Shown here: positions 23,448-32,227 of the stretch, one piece after another | Layout of the letters: each line of letters begins with the position of its first letter | How positions within the stretch are numbered: position 1 is the stretch's first letter | From: Lachnospiraceae bacterium | Lineage (GTDB): Bacteria; Bacillota; Clostridia; Lachnospirales; Lachnospiraceae | Reading direction: 5' to 3' | Length of the DNA stretch: 64,000 nt | NCBI GenBank assembly: GCA_017527205.1 | Contig: JAFXQK010000010.1 | Coordinates: forward strand, 1 to 64,000 | Made by a program: the position numbers and the translations under genes | The notes under the pieces: model-generated | Told to the model about the DNA's origin: nothing | What the model saw: the letters and a program-made list of their open reading frames with translations, nothing else | Database searches by the model: none

Positions 23448-25175
23448 ATGAAAAGCACGGATAATATCACGAAAAAGGTATGGACATACAGTAAATCCCT
23501 CGGGATGCTGGAAGCAGGTGACAGAATTCTGACGGGAGTGTCAGGTGGGGCAGACTCCGTCTGCCTCTTGTTTTTGTTGCATGAAATCCAAAAACGCATT
23601 CCGATTGCCCTGCGAGTCGTTCATGTCTGCCATGGCATTCGGAAGGAAGCAGGCGAGGATGCGGATTTTGTGGAAGGTTTGTGCGAAAAACTAGAGATTC
23701 CTTTTGAACGGGTGGACGTCGACGTTCCGGCGCTGGCTAAGCGCGAGGGTCTTTCTGAGGAGGAGGCGGGCCGAAAGGCGCGCTATGAGATTTTCGAGGC
23801 AAAGGCCAAGGCATGGCAGAGGGAAGCTGAGACAAACCTAGAGATGACGAAAGGTCTGGAACTGGCAATGGAAAGTAAAGAGCCAATGACCGAGAGCAAG
23901 GAAACGACGGCTGAAAGTAAGGGATTGACAACGGAAAGCATGGAACCGGAAGCGGTTTGCGGGCGCGTTAAAATCGCCTTGGCGCATCACGCAGGAGATC
24001 GGGCGGAGACCTTGTTGTTCAACCTGTTTCGCGGAAGCGGCCTAAAAGGGCTTGCCAGTATTCCGCCCATGCGGGAGACGAAGGCAGCAGGCGTGACGGT
24101 GATCCGCCCCCTTCTTTGTCTAACGCGTGAAGAGATTGAGGAATACCTAAGGGAAAAGGAAATCGCTTACTGCCAGGATGCGACCAATGTGGGAGATGAC
24201 TATGCTAGAAACCGGATTCGCCATCATGTCCTTCCCTATGCGGAGCAGGAAATCTGCCATGGCGCTACGATACATATCAATCAGGCGGCAGAGCTTCTTG
24301 CGGAGACGGAAAAGTATCTGAAGCAGCAGACGGATGCCGTGCGGAAGGAGTGTGTAAGGCCCGATCCGGCGCGAAGGGAAACAGTTCGCGGTGATATATG
24401 CAAAGGACAAGGGGATGAGTCTAACGGAGAACTTGAGCGGGGCACGGAAGCGCTTTGGATAGCACGTGATAGCTTTGTAGGTTTTCCTTCCCTGATCCAA
24501 AAGCGCCTTCTCTTAGAGCTTCTTTTGGAGCTAAGTCCAGGTGCAAAGGACATTGGTGCGGTACACGTGGAGATGGTTCAGAAGCTTTTTGATGGGGAGA
24601 GTGGCCGAGAGGCAGATTTACCCTTTGGGATCCATGCAAGACGGGAATATGAATCGGTCATTTTAGAAAGAGCCCTTGATTCAGAAGCGTATGGCGATGG
24701 AGCGTCCGAAGAACTGAACGAAAGAGTACGGGAAATTTCATTGTCCGAGTTATCGGAAAAAGGAACCGTGACGATTTCTTGGGGAGAGGGCGTATTTCTG
24801 TTTCGCATCCTTCCTTATGAAAAAAAAGAGCGAATTCCAGAAAATACCTATACGAAATGGTTCGATTATGATAAAATAAAAAATACGCTTTCTATCCGAA
24901 CTCGCAGATCAGGTGATTATTTGATGATTCGCGGTGGGGACGGAGAACCCGTGCGAAAGCGACTAAAAGAGTATTATATAACAGAAAAATTTCCGAGAAG
25001 TTACAGAGAAACATTGCCACTTCTGGTCGAAGAGGGGCATGTTCTCTGGATTACGGGACATCGGATCAGCGAAGCCTACAAGGTGGAGGAGCATACGAAA
25101 ACCATTTTACGGGTGGAATGGAAAAGAAAATGGAGGACGAAGGATGGCAGAGAGTGTCAAGGTACTGATATCTGA
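23448..25175 (+). CDS. tilS: tRNA(Ile)-lysidine synthase
   Basis: 575 residues. The PP-loop GVSGGADSVCLL (SGGADS, residues 32-37) binds ATP. HVCHGIR, ALAHHAGDRAETLLFNLFRGSGLKGLASIPPM, LLCLTREEIEEYL and DDYARNRIRHHVLP are all TilS signatures. The C-terminal domain (RTRRSGDYLM...KRLKEYYITEKFPRSYRETLPLL) recognises tRNA. It changes C34 of the AUA-reading tRNA-Ile to lysidine and is essential. It is longer than usual because of a low-complexity Glu/Ser/Thr/Lys insertion at about residues 126-170 (TESKETTAESKGLTTESMEP) placed just before the HHAGD motif, and a second charged stretch near residues 305-330. Confidence 0.94.
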   Translation: MKSTDNITKKVWTYSKSLGMLEAGDRILTGVSGGADSVCLLFLLHEIQKRIPIALRVVHVCHGIRKEAGEDADFVEGLCEKLEIPFERVDVDVPALAKREGLSEEEAGRKARYEIFEAKAKAWQREAETNLEMTKGLELAMESKEPMTESKETTAESKGLTTESMEPEAVCGRVKIALAHHAGDRAETLLFNLFRGSGLKGLASIPPMRETKAAGVTVIRPLLCLTREEIEEYLREKEIAYCQDATNVGDDYARNRIRHHVLPYAEQEICHGATIHINQAAELLAETEKYLKQQTDAVRKECVRPDPARRETVRGDICKGQGDESNGELERGTEALWIARDSFVGFPSLIQKRLLLELLLELSPGAKDIGAVHVEMVQKLFDGESGREADLPFGIHARREYESVILERALDSEAYGDGASEELNERVREISLSELSEKGTVTISWGEGVFLFRILPYEKKERIPENTYTKWFDYDKIKNTLSIRTRRSGDYLMIRGGDGEPVRKRLKEYYITEKFPRSYRETLPLLVEEGHVLWITGHRISEAYKVEEHTKTILRVEWKRKWRTKDGRECQGTDI

Positions 25176-25668
25176 AGAAGACGTCAACTCACGCATTCGG
25201 GCGATGGCAGAAGAGATTACTCGCGATTATGCCGGAAAGCAGATTCACATGATTTGTGTTCTAAAGGGCGGAAGCTTCTTTATGTGTGAGCTGGCAAAGA
25301 GAATTACGACACAGGTGTCAATAGACTTTATGAGCGTTTCCAGCTATGGAAGCGATACAAAGTCGAGCGGCGTCGTAAAAATTGTGAAGGATTTGGATGA
25401 ATCCATTCAAGGTAAGGATGTTCTTGTGGTAGAGGATATTGTCGATAGCGGGCGAACCCTAAGCTATCTCATGGAGATGCTGCGGGATCGGGGGCCTGCA
25501 AGCCTACGGCTCTGCACGCTTCTGGACAAACCAGACCGCAGGGTGGTTGATGTTGACGTAAATTATACCGGATTTAAGATACCGGATGCATATGTAGTTG
25601 GTTACGGCCTGGACTATGACCAGAGATATCGTAATCTTCCTTATATTGGCGTAATCAGTTTTGACTGA
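25144..25668 (+). CDS. hpt: Hypoxanthine phosphoribosyltransferase
   Basis: 174 residues from ATG 25144, with GGAGG (25132-25136) upstream; it overlaps the end of tilS by 32 bases. The PRPP-binding loop is DVLVVEDIVDSGRTLSYL, the flexible-loop region is SSYGSDTKSSG, and the base-binding end is YVVGYGLDYDQRYRNLPYIG. It salvages hypoxanthine and guanine with PRPP. In B. subtilis HprT also binds FtsH. The tilS-hpt-ftsH order is the conserved one. Confidence 0.96.
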   Translation: MAESVKVLISEEDVNSRIRAMAEEITRDYAGKQIHMICVLKGGSFFMCELAKRITTQVSIDFMSVSSYGSDTKSSGVVKIVKDLDESIQGKDVLVVEDIVDSGRTLSYLMEMLRDRGPASLRLCTLLDKPDRRVVDVDVNYTGFKIPDAYVVGYGLDYDQRYRNLPYIGVISFD

Positions 25669-25685
25669 GACGGGAGGACAGGGCA

Positions 25686-27521
25686 GTGCCACAGAGAAAG
25701 AGTAGTGGAATAGGAACTTATATTATATTTTTATTGATTCTGTTTTTGATTTTACTGGGAATCAACAAGATCACGGATCGTGCACAGGATTATTCTAAGG
25801 AGAGACTGATTCAGGACTTAGAGAATCATAAGATTTCGCAGGTTGTGATCACGCCGAACAGTGAAACGCCTACGGGCTCCGTTCTGGTTTCCCTAAAGGA
25901 CGGTAGCATCCGCAAGGTCTACGTTACGGACGTGCAGGAGGTAGAGACCTTAATCAGAGGCTATGGGATCTCACCAAGCATTTCTGACGTAAAGAGAGAG
26001 AACTGGGTGATTACAAGACTTCTCCCCTTGATTATTGCCATTATTGTTGGTCTTTTCCTCTTCATGATTTTCTTTGGACAGAGCAATGAGCAGGCCAACG
26101 CCAGCAACAACAAGATGCTGAACTTTGGCAAGAGCCGCGCGAGACTGACCAAGGATAATAAGAAGGTCACCTTTGAAAACGTGGCGGGGCTCAGGGAAGA
26201 AAAGGAAGAACTGGAAGAAATCGTTGATTTCTTAAAGAATCCTGCAAAATATACCAAGCTCGGCGCAAGAATTCCGAAGGGCGTTCTGTTAGAGGGCCCT
26301 CCCGGAACTGGTAAGACTCTGCTGGCAAGGGCCGTTGCCGGAGAGGCAGGCGTTCCCTTCTTTAGCATTTCGGGCTCAGATTTCGTTGAGATGTTTGTCG
26401 GCGTTGGTGCCGCGAGAGTCAGGGACATGTTTGCGGAGGCAAAAAAGAACCTCCCCTGCATCGTATTTATCGATGAGATTGATGCCGTGGCAAGAAGAAG
26501 AGGTACGGGTCTTGGCGGCGGACATGACGAGAGAGAGCAAACCTTGAACCAGCTCCTCGTGGAGATGGACGGCTTTGGCGAGAATGAGGGAATCATCATC
26601 ATGGCGGCGACCAACCGCGTGGACATTTTGGATCCCGCAATTCTTCGTCCCGGACGGTTCGACCGAAAGGTGACCGTATCCGTGCCTGACATCGGCGGTC
26701 GTGAGGAAATTTTGAAGGTACATTCCAAAAACAAGAGCCTCGCAGATGACGTAGACCTCAAGCAGGTTGCCCAGACGACGGCTGGCTTCTCCGGAGCAGA
26801 TCTCGAGAATCTGTTGAACGAGGCAGCCATCGGTGCGGCGAAGGCAGATAAGGCATTTATCTCCCAGAGCGACATCAACAAGGCCTTTATCAAAATTGGC
26901 ATTGGAACGGAGAAGCACAGCCGCATCGTATCCGAAAAGGAAAAGCAGATTACCGCTTATCACGAGGCCGGTCATGCGATCCTGTTCCACGTGCTTCCTG
27001 ACGTGGGTCCCGTTTATACGGTGTCCATCGTACCGACCGGACAGGGCGCCGCTGGTTACACCATGCCCCTTCCTGAGAAGGATGAGATGTTCCTGACCAA
27101 GAACCGGATGCTTCAGGAAATCATGGTTTCCCTGGGTGGACGCATTGCCGAGGATCTCGTCTTTGGCGACATTACGACAGGCGCAAGCAGCGACATCAAG
27201 AAGGCAACAAAGATCGCGCGCAAAATGGTGACCAAATACGGCATGTCCGAAAACATTGGCGTTATCAGCTATGACAGCGATGACGATGAAGTGTTTATCG
27301 GAAGGGATCTCGCTCATGCCAAGGCCTTCAGTGAGAATGTGACGGCACAGATTGACGTCGAGGTAAAACAGATCATTGACGGTTGCTATGCGAAGGCAAA
27401 GGAGATCATTTTGGAGCACAAGGGAGTTCTCGAGAGCTGTGCAAAGCTCCTCCTAGAGAAGGAAAGAATCACCAGAGATGAGTTCGAGGCACTCTTTCCT
27501 CCCGTTGTTGCAACATTTTAG
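25686..27521 (+). CDS. ftsH: ATP-dependent zinc metalloprotease FtsH
   Basis: 611 residues from GTG 25686, with GGGAGG about 8 bases upstream. Two membrane segments (about residues 11-25 and 108-124) flank a short external part. The AAA+ domain has Walker A GPPGTGKT (204-211), pore loop FVEMFVG, Walker [11 protein letters not shown], and the second region of homology [20 protein letters not shown]. The protease site is HEAGH (426-430). It degrades membrane and regulatory proteins. It lies 17 bases after hpt, so it is in the same operon. Confidence 0.98.
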   Translation: MPQRKSSGIGTYIIFLLILFLILLGINKITDRAQDYSKERLIQDLENHKISQVVITPNSETPTGSVLVSLKDGSIRKVYVTDVQEVETLIRGYGISPSISDVKRENWVITRLLPLIIAIIVGLFLFMIFFGQSNEQANASNNKMLNFGKSRARLTKDNKKVTFENVAGLREEKEELEEIVDFLKNPAKYTKLGARIPKGVLLEGPPGTGKTLLARAVAGEAGVPFFSISGSDFVEMFVGVGAARVRDMFAEAKKNLPCIVFIDEIDAVARRRGTGLGGGHDEREQTLNQLLVEMDGFGENEGIIIMAATNRVDILDPAILRPGRFDRKVTVSVPDIGGREEILKVHSKNKSLADDVDLKQVAQTTAGFSGADLENLLNEAAIGAAKADKAFISQSDINKAFIKIGIGTEKHSRIVSEKEKQITAYHEAGHAILFHVLPDVGPVYTVSIVPTGQGAAGYTMPLPEKDEMFLTKNRMLQEIMVSLGGRIAEDLVFGDITTGASSDIKKATKIARKMVTKYGMSENIGVISYDSDDDEVFIGRDLAHAKAFSENVTAQIDVEVKQIIDGCYAKAKEIILEHKGVLESCAKLLLEKERITRDEFEALFPPVVATF

Positions 27522-27616
27522 CCAAAATAGAATTGGTAGAAATGCACAAAAATAGCAGAGCGGTTTTGTAAACTTTGTGAATTTTGAGACTATGCAAAAA
27601 ATATAGGGGATGCTAT

Positions 27617-27720
27617 TATAATACACGTAACCCCCCAATACATTATAGTTTTTGCTATACCCCATAAGAAAGAAATACCTTCTCTGAAACAGGCTACCCC
27701 CAAGTAGCCTGTTTCACTTT
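27617..27720 (+). terminator. Terminator after ftsH, with a -10-like box upstream
   Basis: A 12-bp perfect stem, GAAACAGGCTAC (27686-27697) / GTAGCCTGTTTC (27704-27715), is followed by a short T-rich run (ACTTTT). It probably ends the tilS-hpt-ftsH transcript. A TATAAT at 27617-27622, with only a weak -35 17 bases upstream, would give a transcript of about 90 bases with no open frame, so a small RNA is possible but weakly supported. The rest of the gap up to 27858 has only a repeat fragment. Confidence 0.7.
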
Positions 27721-27786
27721 TAAAATCTTTGTAGCCTCTTTCCTTTTCCCTCATAAAATGATAAAATATAAAACATGAAATTGAAA

Positions 27787-27806
27787 AACAAGCGGCTGCG
27801 AAGCAG
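27787..27806. repeat. Fragment of the dispersed palindromic repeat
   Basis: AACAAGCGGCTGCGAAGCAG matches the inner hairpin part of the repeats at 5459 and 12295, with one base changed. No outer stem is kept. Confidence 0.6.
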
Positions 27807-27858
27807 CGGACTTTCGAGTTTATGAAAATTTTCGTACCAAGAAGGAAGCGATAAAGTT

Positions 27859-30036
27859 ATGGCATTCGACCTGCAATATATCGGCTCCATGAGGCCGGTT
27901 TTCAATTTGAAGGCATTGTTTTCAGACACGACGGAACAGTTTGTCACGCCGGCGGAGCCTGCCGGGTATGACTTGGTTACCATTCGGTTTCGTACGGCGA
28001 GAAACAACGTGGATAACGTATGGCTTGTCACGAAGGGCAAAAAAATTTCCATGACTAAATTTTGTTCTGAGGATGATTTTGATTATTATTCCTGCGAATA
28101 TCAGCTGGAAAATGAAATCCTGCGCTATCACTTTGAGGTTCGCACGGGTACGTTGGTTGCTTATTATGATGTGCGCGGTCTTTGCCATGAGCCAAATGAT
28201 TATTATGACATTCCGATCATTCCCGGATTTCAGACGCCAGATTGGGCAAAGGGTGCAGTCATGTACCAGATTTACGTGGACCGGTTTTGCAATGGTGATC
28301 GCTCCAATGACGTTCTGACGAATGAATATTCATACATTCAGGAGCCGGTTCAGAAGATGCAGGACTGGTATCAATACCCGTCTGCCATGGACGTTCGCGA
28401 GTTCTATGGCGGAGATTTGCAGGGCGTCATCGATAAGATGGATTACCTGAAGGATTTAGGCGTCGAGGTCATCTACTTTAATCCACTCTTTGTTTCTCCT
28501 TCGAACCATAAATATGACATTCAGGATTATGACTATATCGATCCGCATTTTGGAAAGATCGTTTCAGACAATGGGGAGCTGCTGCATCCCGGCCAGAACG
28601 AAAACCGCCTTGCAAGCCGCTATATTGACCGCGTGACCAACAAGGCAAACTTGGAGGCCAGCAACGAGCTTTTTGCAAAGGTCGTGCAGGAAGCGCATCG
28701 CCGCGGCATGAAGGTCATCCTTGATGGCGTGTTTAACCACTGCGGATCCTTTAATAAATGGCTGGATCGCGAGCGCATTTATGAAAATGCCAAGGGTTAT
28801 GAGCCTGGGGCGTATGTCAGCAACGAGAGCCCATACCGCAATTATTTTGATTTTAGGGACGAGACGAAATGGCCTTATAATCCTACTTATGATGGCTGGT
28901 GGGGACATGACACCCTGCCAAAGCTCAATTATGAAGGCTCCAAGAAGCTGGAGGAATATGTGCTGAACATCGGTCGAAAATGGGTCTCCGCACCGTTCAA
29001 TGCGGATGGATGGAGACTGGACGTGGCAGCAGACTTAGGTCATAGTTCGGAATATAACCATTACTTCTGGAAGGAATTCCGAAAGGCCGTAAAGGAGGCC
29101 AATCCAAACGCCCTCATCCTTGCTGAGCATTATGGCTGCGCCAGGGATTGGCTGCAGGGGGATGAATGGGATACCGTCATGAACTACGATGCCTTCATGG
29201 AGCCGGTCACCTGGTTTCTTACGGGCATGGAGAAGCACAGTGACGATTTCCGCGAGGATTTGCTTGGGAATGCAGAGGCCTTTTGGGGTGCCATGCGCCA
29301 TCATGGCGCAAACTTTGCCATGCCCAGCTGGCAGGTAGCCATGAATGAGCTCTCCAATCATGACCACTCCAGGTTTCTTACCAGAACGAATCATAAGGTG
29401 GGTCGTACCGGAACCCTTGGACCACAGGCTGCAGAACAGGATATTCGTAAACCGGTATTCATGGAAGCCGTTGTGATCCAAATGACCTGGATGGGCGCAC
29501 CGACCATCTACTATGGTGATGAGGCGGGCCTTTGCGGATTTACGGATCCTGATAATCGCCGTACCTATCCCTGGAACAGGGAGGATTTGCAGCTCATTAA
29601 TTTCCACAAGGACATCATCCGTCTTCGCAATGTCCATGACGAGCTTCGCAGGGGATCTATTTGTTTTGTGGATGCAGGCTATAATTATCTGGCCTACGGA
29701 AGATTTCACCGGGACGGACATTGCCTGATCCTGATCAACAACAATGACGGGCCACTGGAGAAGGAAATTGATGCTTGGGTCATCGGCATTCCCAAGACAG
29801 GCCGCATGCGCACCCTGATCCAGACGGACGAGGCAGGCTATTCCCTGGGCGGGCCGGAGTATGTATTACATGCAGGCCGGCTGCATATTACCCTGCCAAA
29901 AACCTCCGCGACGATTTTGAAATATGACAGACACGCACCTTTCGTCATGGAGGACGCCCCCGTCAATGCACAGCTAAAGCCTGAGATCCTGACTCCTGAG
30001 GAGGAAATGCGCCGCAAGAGACGCTTCATCCTGTAG
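27859..30036 (+). CDS. GH13 alpha-glycosidase (neopullulanase/cyclomaltodextrinase-like)
   Basis: 725 residues, no signal peptide, so cytoplasmic. An N-terminal beta-sandwich domain (about 1-125) leads into the TIM barrel: AVMYQIYVDRFCNGD, FYGGDLQGVIDKMDYLKDLGVEVIYFNPLF, DGVFNHCG. Then come GWRLDV with the nucleophile Asp388, the acid/base Glu423 in LILAEHYG, and Asp502 in SNHDHSR. The catalytic triad is complete. Such enzymes break alpha-1,4 (and some alpha-1,6) links in maltodextrins, pullulan or cyclodextrins taken up by the cell. The exact substrate is not decided by these motifs. It is monocistronic, between ftsH and the tRNA genes. Confidence 0.9.
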   Translation: MAFDLQYIGSMRPVFNLKALFSDTTEQFVTPAEPAGYDLVTIRFRTARNNVDNVWLVTKGKKISMTKFCSEDDFDYYSCEYQLENEILRYHFEVRTGTLVAYYDVRGLCHEPNDYYDIPIIPGFQTPDWAKGAVMYQIYVDRFCNGDRSNDVLTNEYSYIQEPVQKMQDWYQYPSAMDVREFYGGDLQGVIDKMDYLKDLGVEVIYFNPLFVSPSNHKYDIQDYDYIDPHFGKIVSDNGELLHPGQNENRLASRYIDRVTNKANLEASNELFAKVVQEAHRRGMKVILDGVFNHCGSFNKWLDRERIYENAKGYEPGAYVSNESPYRNYFDFRDETKWPYNPTYDGWWGHDTLPKLNYEGSKKLEEYVLNIGRKWVSAPFNADGWRLDVAADLGHSSEYNHYFWKEFRKAVKEANPNALILAEHYGCARDWLQGDEWDTVMNYDAFMEPVTWFLTGMEKHSDDFREDLLGNAEAFWGAMRHHGANFAMPSWQVAMNELSNHDHSRFLTRTNHKVGRTGTLGPQAAEQDIRKPVFMEAVVIQMTWMGAPTIYYGDEAGLCGFTDPDNRRTYPWNREDLQLINFHKDIIRLRNVHDELRRGSICFVDAGYNYLAYGRFHRDGHCLILINNNDGPLEKEIDAWVIGIPKTGRMRTLIQTDEAGYSLGGPEYVLHAGRLHITLPKTSATILKYDRHAPFVMEDAPVNAQLKPEILTPEEEMRRKRRFIL

Positions 30037-30062
30037 ATCATATAATTGGCCGATGATTTTAC

Positions 30063-30091
30063 TTGCAATTTGCTAAGACTTATGGTAGAAT
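30063..30091 (+). promoter_or_regulatory. Promoter of the tRNA-Tyr/tRNA-Leu transcript
   Basis: TTGCAA (30063-30068), a 17-base spacer and TAGAAT (30086-30091) lie about 50 bases before tRNA-Tyr. There is no other promoter between the two tRNAs, so they are probably co-transcribed. Confidence 0.75.
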
Positions 30092-30141
30092 TTCACAGTG
30101 TCAGGAAATAAATGACCATTGAAAAATGGATTTCCGACCAT

Positions 30142-30223
30142 GGATGGGTTCCCGAGTGGCCAAAGGGGACAGACTGTAAATCTGCTGCAAATTGCTTCGG
30201 TGGTTCGAATCCACCCCCATCCA
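30142..30223 (+). tRNA. tRNA-Tyr (anticodon GTA)
   Basis: The acceptor stem GGATGGG pairs with CCCATCC, and the discriminator is A. The anticodon loop CTGTAAA, with GTA at 30176-30178, sits on an AGA/TCT stem. There is a long variable arm as in bacterial tRNA-Tyr, and the T arm is GGTGG-TTCGAAT-CCACC. CCA is not encoded. Confidence 0.97.
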
Positions 30224-30312
30224 TTCGCGTAAGGTGCTCCGATATGTCGAGATTCGCAATCTGCAAGGTTTGCGTCAGGCATACATTGGCAGTAAGCTTG
30301 CGTGATGCGTTT

Positions 30313-30396
30313 GCTGGCATGGCGGAATAGGCAGACGCAAGGGACTTAAAATCCCTCGGTGGCAACACCGTGCCGGTTCAAGTCCGGCTGCCAGCA
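30313..30396 (+). tRNA. tRNA-Leu (anticodon TAA), integration site of tandem elements
   Basis: The acceptor stem GCTGGCA pairs with TGCCAGC, and the discriminator is A. The anticodon TAA (30347-30349) sits in the loop of AGGGA/TCCCT. A long variable arm (CGGTGGCAACACCG) and the T arm CCGG-TTCAAGT-CCGG are present. CCA is not encoded. Its last 20 bases plus CT form the att core repeated at 50039-50060. Confidence 0.97.
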
Positions 30397-30398
30397 CT
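30377..30398. repeat. Attachment-site core (attL of element 1)
   Basis: A 22-base sequence, TTCAAGTCC...CAGCACT, spans the tRNA-Leu T loop to just past the discriminator. It is identical to 50039-50060, and the bases on both sides differ. This is the usual layout of a tyrosine-recombinase att core in a tRNA gene. Confidence 0.9.
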
Positions 30399-30412
30399 TA
30401 TCTAATTATGAG

Positions 30413-30449
30413 AAAAGCCTTGAAACGAATGCGTTTCAGGGCTTTTTCT
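30413..30449 (+). terminator. Terminator downstream of tRNA-Leu
   Basis: AAAAGCCTTGAAAC (30413-30426) pairs with GTTTCAGGGCTTTT (30433-30446), followed by CTTTTT. A similar hairpin stands after the second att copy at 50075. Another hairpin, GGAAAAGCC/GGCTTTTCC, lies at 30566-30603 and may end the integrase transcript from the other side. Confidence 0.85.
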
Positions 30450-30484
30450 TTTTGCCCCGAGACTTCATTTCGTGGTGGAATTAT

Positions 30485-30638
30485 GGTTGAGCAACTTTCA
30501 AGACCCTTTCTCCTTGGTATTCTTTTTCAAAATACACCGGCTGCCAGTACAAAAGGTTGCTAGTCGGAAAAGCCTTGCCCCGTAAGGGTTTCATGGCTTT
30601 TCCGTTGAAAAAACAGACGGATTTTTTTGGTTGAGTAA
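30485..30638. repeat. Candidate integrase arm-type sites at the left end of element 1
   Basis: TTTGGTTGAGTAA at 30626-30638 is repeated exactly at 49959-49971, inside the other end of the element. Shorter relatives are GGTTGAGCAA near 30485 and GGTTGAGTA near 49974. An 11-base piece of the att core, CCGGCTGCCAG, recurs at 30537-30547. CTTCGTCC also occurs near both ends (30643, 50029). Confidence 0.5.
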
Positions 30639-30650
30639 ATTGCTTCGTCC

Positions 30651-32003
30651 TTATACGTTAAGGCTTTCCAGTGCTTTTCTGCCTTCCTCGATCACCTCGC
30701 GGGACGCGAAAGTGTAGTAAGAGATGTTTGTCTGCACCGTATGTCCCAGAAGCTTCGCCCGGTTTGTCGGAGATACGCCCCTGCTGTCGAGAAGCTGGTT
30801 GACGCCCCGCCTAAACACGTAACTGCTTTTTCCCTTGATTCCCACGCTGTTAAACACGCTCTTTACATAGATCGCGTAGCTGTCTGGAGGGATGAAGCTT
30901 CCGTCCCTGTGACAAAAAATAAATCCGTCGTCCTTGTTATACTGTTCCTGCATATGCCTCATTTCGTCCAGGATGGCCAGTGCGTTCGTGGTTAAGGGAA
31001 AATACCGTCCGCCCCTTGAAACGCCTTTCTCGTCCTTTGTAATGGGCACATACTCGTACTTGCGCTTCATACCGATCTCCTTGATCTGTGCGTGGATGTG
31101 AAGCATTGGCTTTCCGTCCGAACCGCACCGCAGGTCATCCCAACGGAGCGCACACAGCTCACCGGGGCGGCACCCGATCTCACAGTGCAGACGCACCATG
31201 GCATCGAAGTAATAATACCCCTTGTTTCGGCCCAGAAGCTTTCTCCTGTTCGTTTCAGCAAAGACCAATTCCTTTTCCTCGTCCGAGAGGGTTACGTCCT
31301 CAACCTCCCGGGAGGAGAGGCTTTGGTCGCACATCTCGATCAGGCGGTGGTTGCGAACGAGCTTCGCCGGATTTACGACGATCCAGCCCTCGTACATGGC
31401 CGTTCCGAATATGCAGTTCAGTATTGTTTTGAAGTTAAGAAAGGCACGCTTTTTGAGTTGCTTTTCCCGGATCAGCTCCATGCAGTACAGTTCCAGGTCC
31501 TGTACCGTCAGCTTTCTTACGTCACGCTTTGAAAACGCATCCGACACGAACCTTCGATATTCGGAGCTCATGTTTTCAATCGTTTTTCCCTTTTCGGGGT
31601 TCATCCGCCGATAATCAGCCACGTATAAGCTCCAGGCCTTGGCGACGCTGTGATTGTTAAGCAGGTAATCGCCGCCGTAAAAATCATACAGTTTGCCGAT
31701 CAGGTCGTCATAATCCTTTGCCGTGATTTGTTTTCCGTCGGCAGTTTTCGTAAAGAAATAGGAGTCGCCGTCCCTGCTGATCTCCGAGATTGCCCTAAAG
31801 GAGCCGTCCTTCTTCACGTGGATCCTTTTTACCGTTTTTTCCTTAAAACGGAATTCCTTTTCCTTTCTGACGCTCATTTTTACCTCCATTGCAGCGTCGG
31901 CAATTCCTAGTGTATCATCAAACTCGCCTTCCCACAATGCCTGGAGGAAATTTTCCGCGTTTTTGTATATGACTGGGATCATGTCCCTATTGCGGTCTCT
32001 CAT
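30651..32003 (-). CDS. int: Tyrosine recombinase (integrase) of element 1
   Basis: 450 residues from ATG at 32003, preceded on the minus strand by GGAAAGGAGG; a longer frame from 32024 lacks such a site. There is a SAM-like core-binding domain in the middle (AWSLYVADYRRMNPEKGKTI...) and a catalytic domain with GCRPGELCALRW (first Arg), YVFRRGVNQLL in place of the usual HxLR block, and LLGHTVQTNISYYTF with the His and the nucleophile Tyr. It should join the element att to the tRNA-Leu 3' end. It is transcribed toward the tRNA from a promoter covered by repressor sites. It is closely related to the element 2 integrase. Confidence 0.93.
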   Translation of the reverse strand: MRDRNRDMIPVIYKNAENFLQALWEGEFDDTLGIADAAMEVKMSVRKEKEFRFKEKTVKRIHVKKDGSFRAISEISRDGDSYFFTKTADGKQITAKDYDDLIGKLYDFYGGDYLLNNHSVAKAWSLYVADYRRMNPEKGKTIENMSSEYRRFVSDAFSKRDVRKLTVQDLELYCMELIREKQLKKRAFLNFKTILNCIFGTAMYEGWIVVNPAKLVRNHRLIEMCDQSLSSREVEDVTLSDEEKELVFAETNRRKLLGRNKGYYYFDAMVRLHCEIGCRPGELCALRWDDLRCGSDGKPMLHIHAQIKEIGMKRKYEYVPITKDEKGVSRGGRYFPLTTNALAILDEMRHMQEQYNKDDGFIFCHRDGSFIPPDSYAIYVKSVFNSVGIKGKSSYVFRRGVNQLLDSRGVSPTNRAKLLGHTVQTNISYYTFASREVIEEGRKALESLNV

Positions 32004-32067
32004 GCCGACGCCTCCTTTCCTCAATGATTTTTTCTCCTTTCTTCATTTGGTGAACGCCAAAACAGAG

Positions 32068-32144
32068 GTACAAAATGTACCTCACGAAATCCATTATAAC
32101 AGGTACAATTTGTACTGTCAAGAGGGAAATAGTACATTTTGTAC
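32068..32144. promoter_or_regulatory. Three-site operator array GTACA-N3-TGTAC
   Basis: Three 13-base palindromic sites: GTACAAAATGTAC (32068-32080), GTACAATTTGTAC (32103-32115) and GTACATTTTGTAC (32132-32144). The first lies just after the integrase transcription start, the second fills the integrase promoter spacer, and the third lies just before the -35 of the XRE gene. The layout fits control of both genes by the XRE protein, including itself. Confidence 0.85.
32093..32121 (-). promoter_or_regulatory. Consensus promoter of the element 1 integrase
   Basis: On the minus strand: TTGACA (32121-32116), a 17-base spacer and TATAAT (32098-32093), both hexamers perfect. The spacer contains the whole of the second repressor-like site. 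Confidence 0.9.
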
Positions 32145-32173
32145 TTTTCAAATGAAGCGACCTGTGCTATGAT
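32145..32173 (+). promoter_or_regulatory. Promoter of the XRE regulator gene
   Basis: A weak -35 TTTTCA (32145-32150), a 17-base spacer and TATGAT (32168-32173). It abuts operator site three, as expected for an autoregulated gene. Confidence 0.6.
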
Positions 32174-32227
32174 GGTAACAAGGGACAGGTCTGCTTAGAT
32201 TACGCGAAATTACAGGAGGAACGAACC

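Noticed and set aside
25961..27419. Long minus-strand open frames opposite ftsH (321 and 347 codons)
   Set aside because: They lie fully inside ftsH, have no ribosome-binding site and give no recognisable protein; they follow from codon bias of the real gene.
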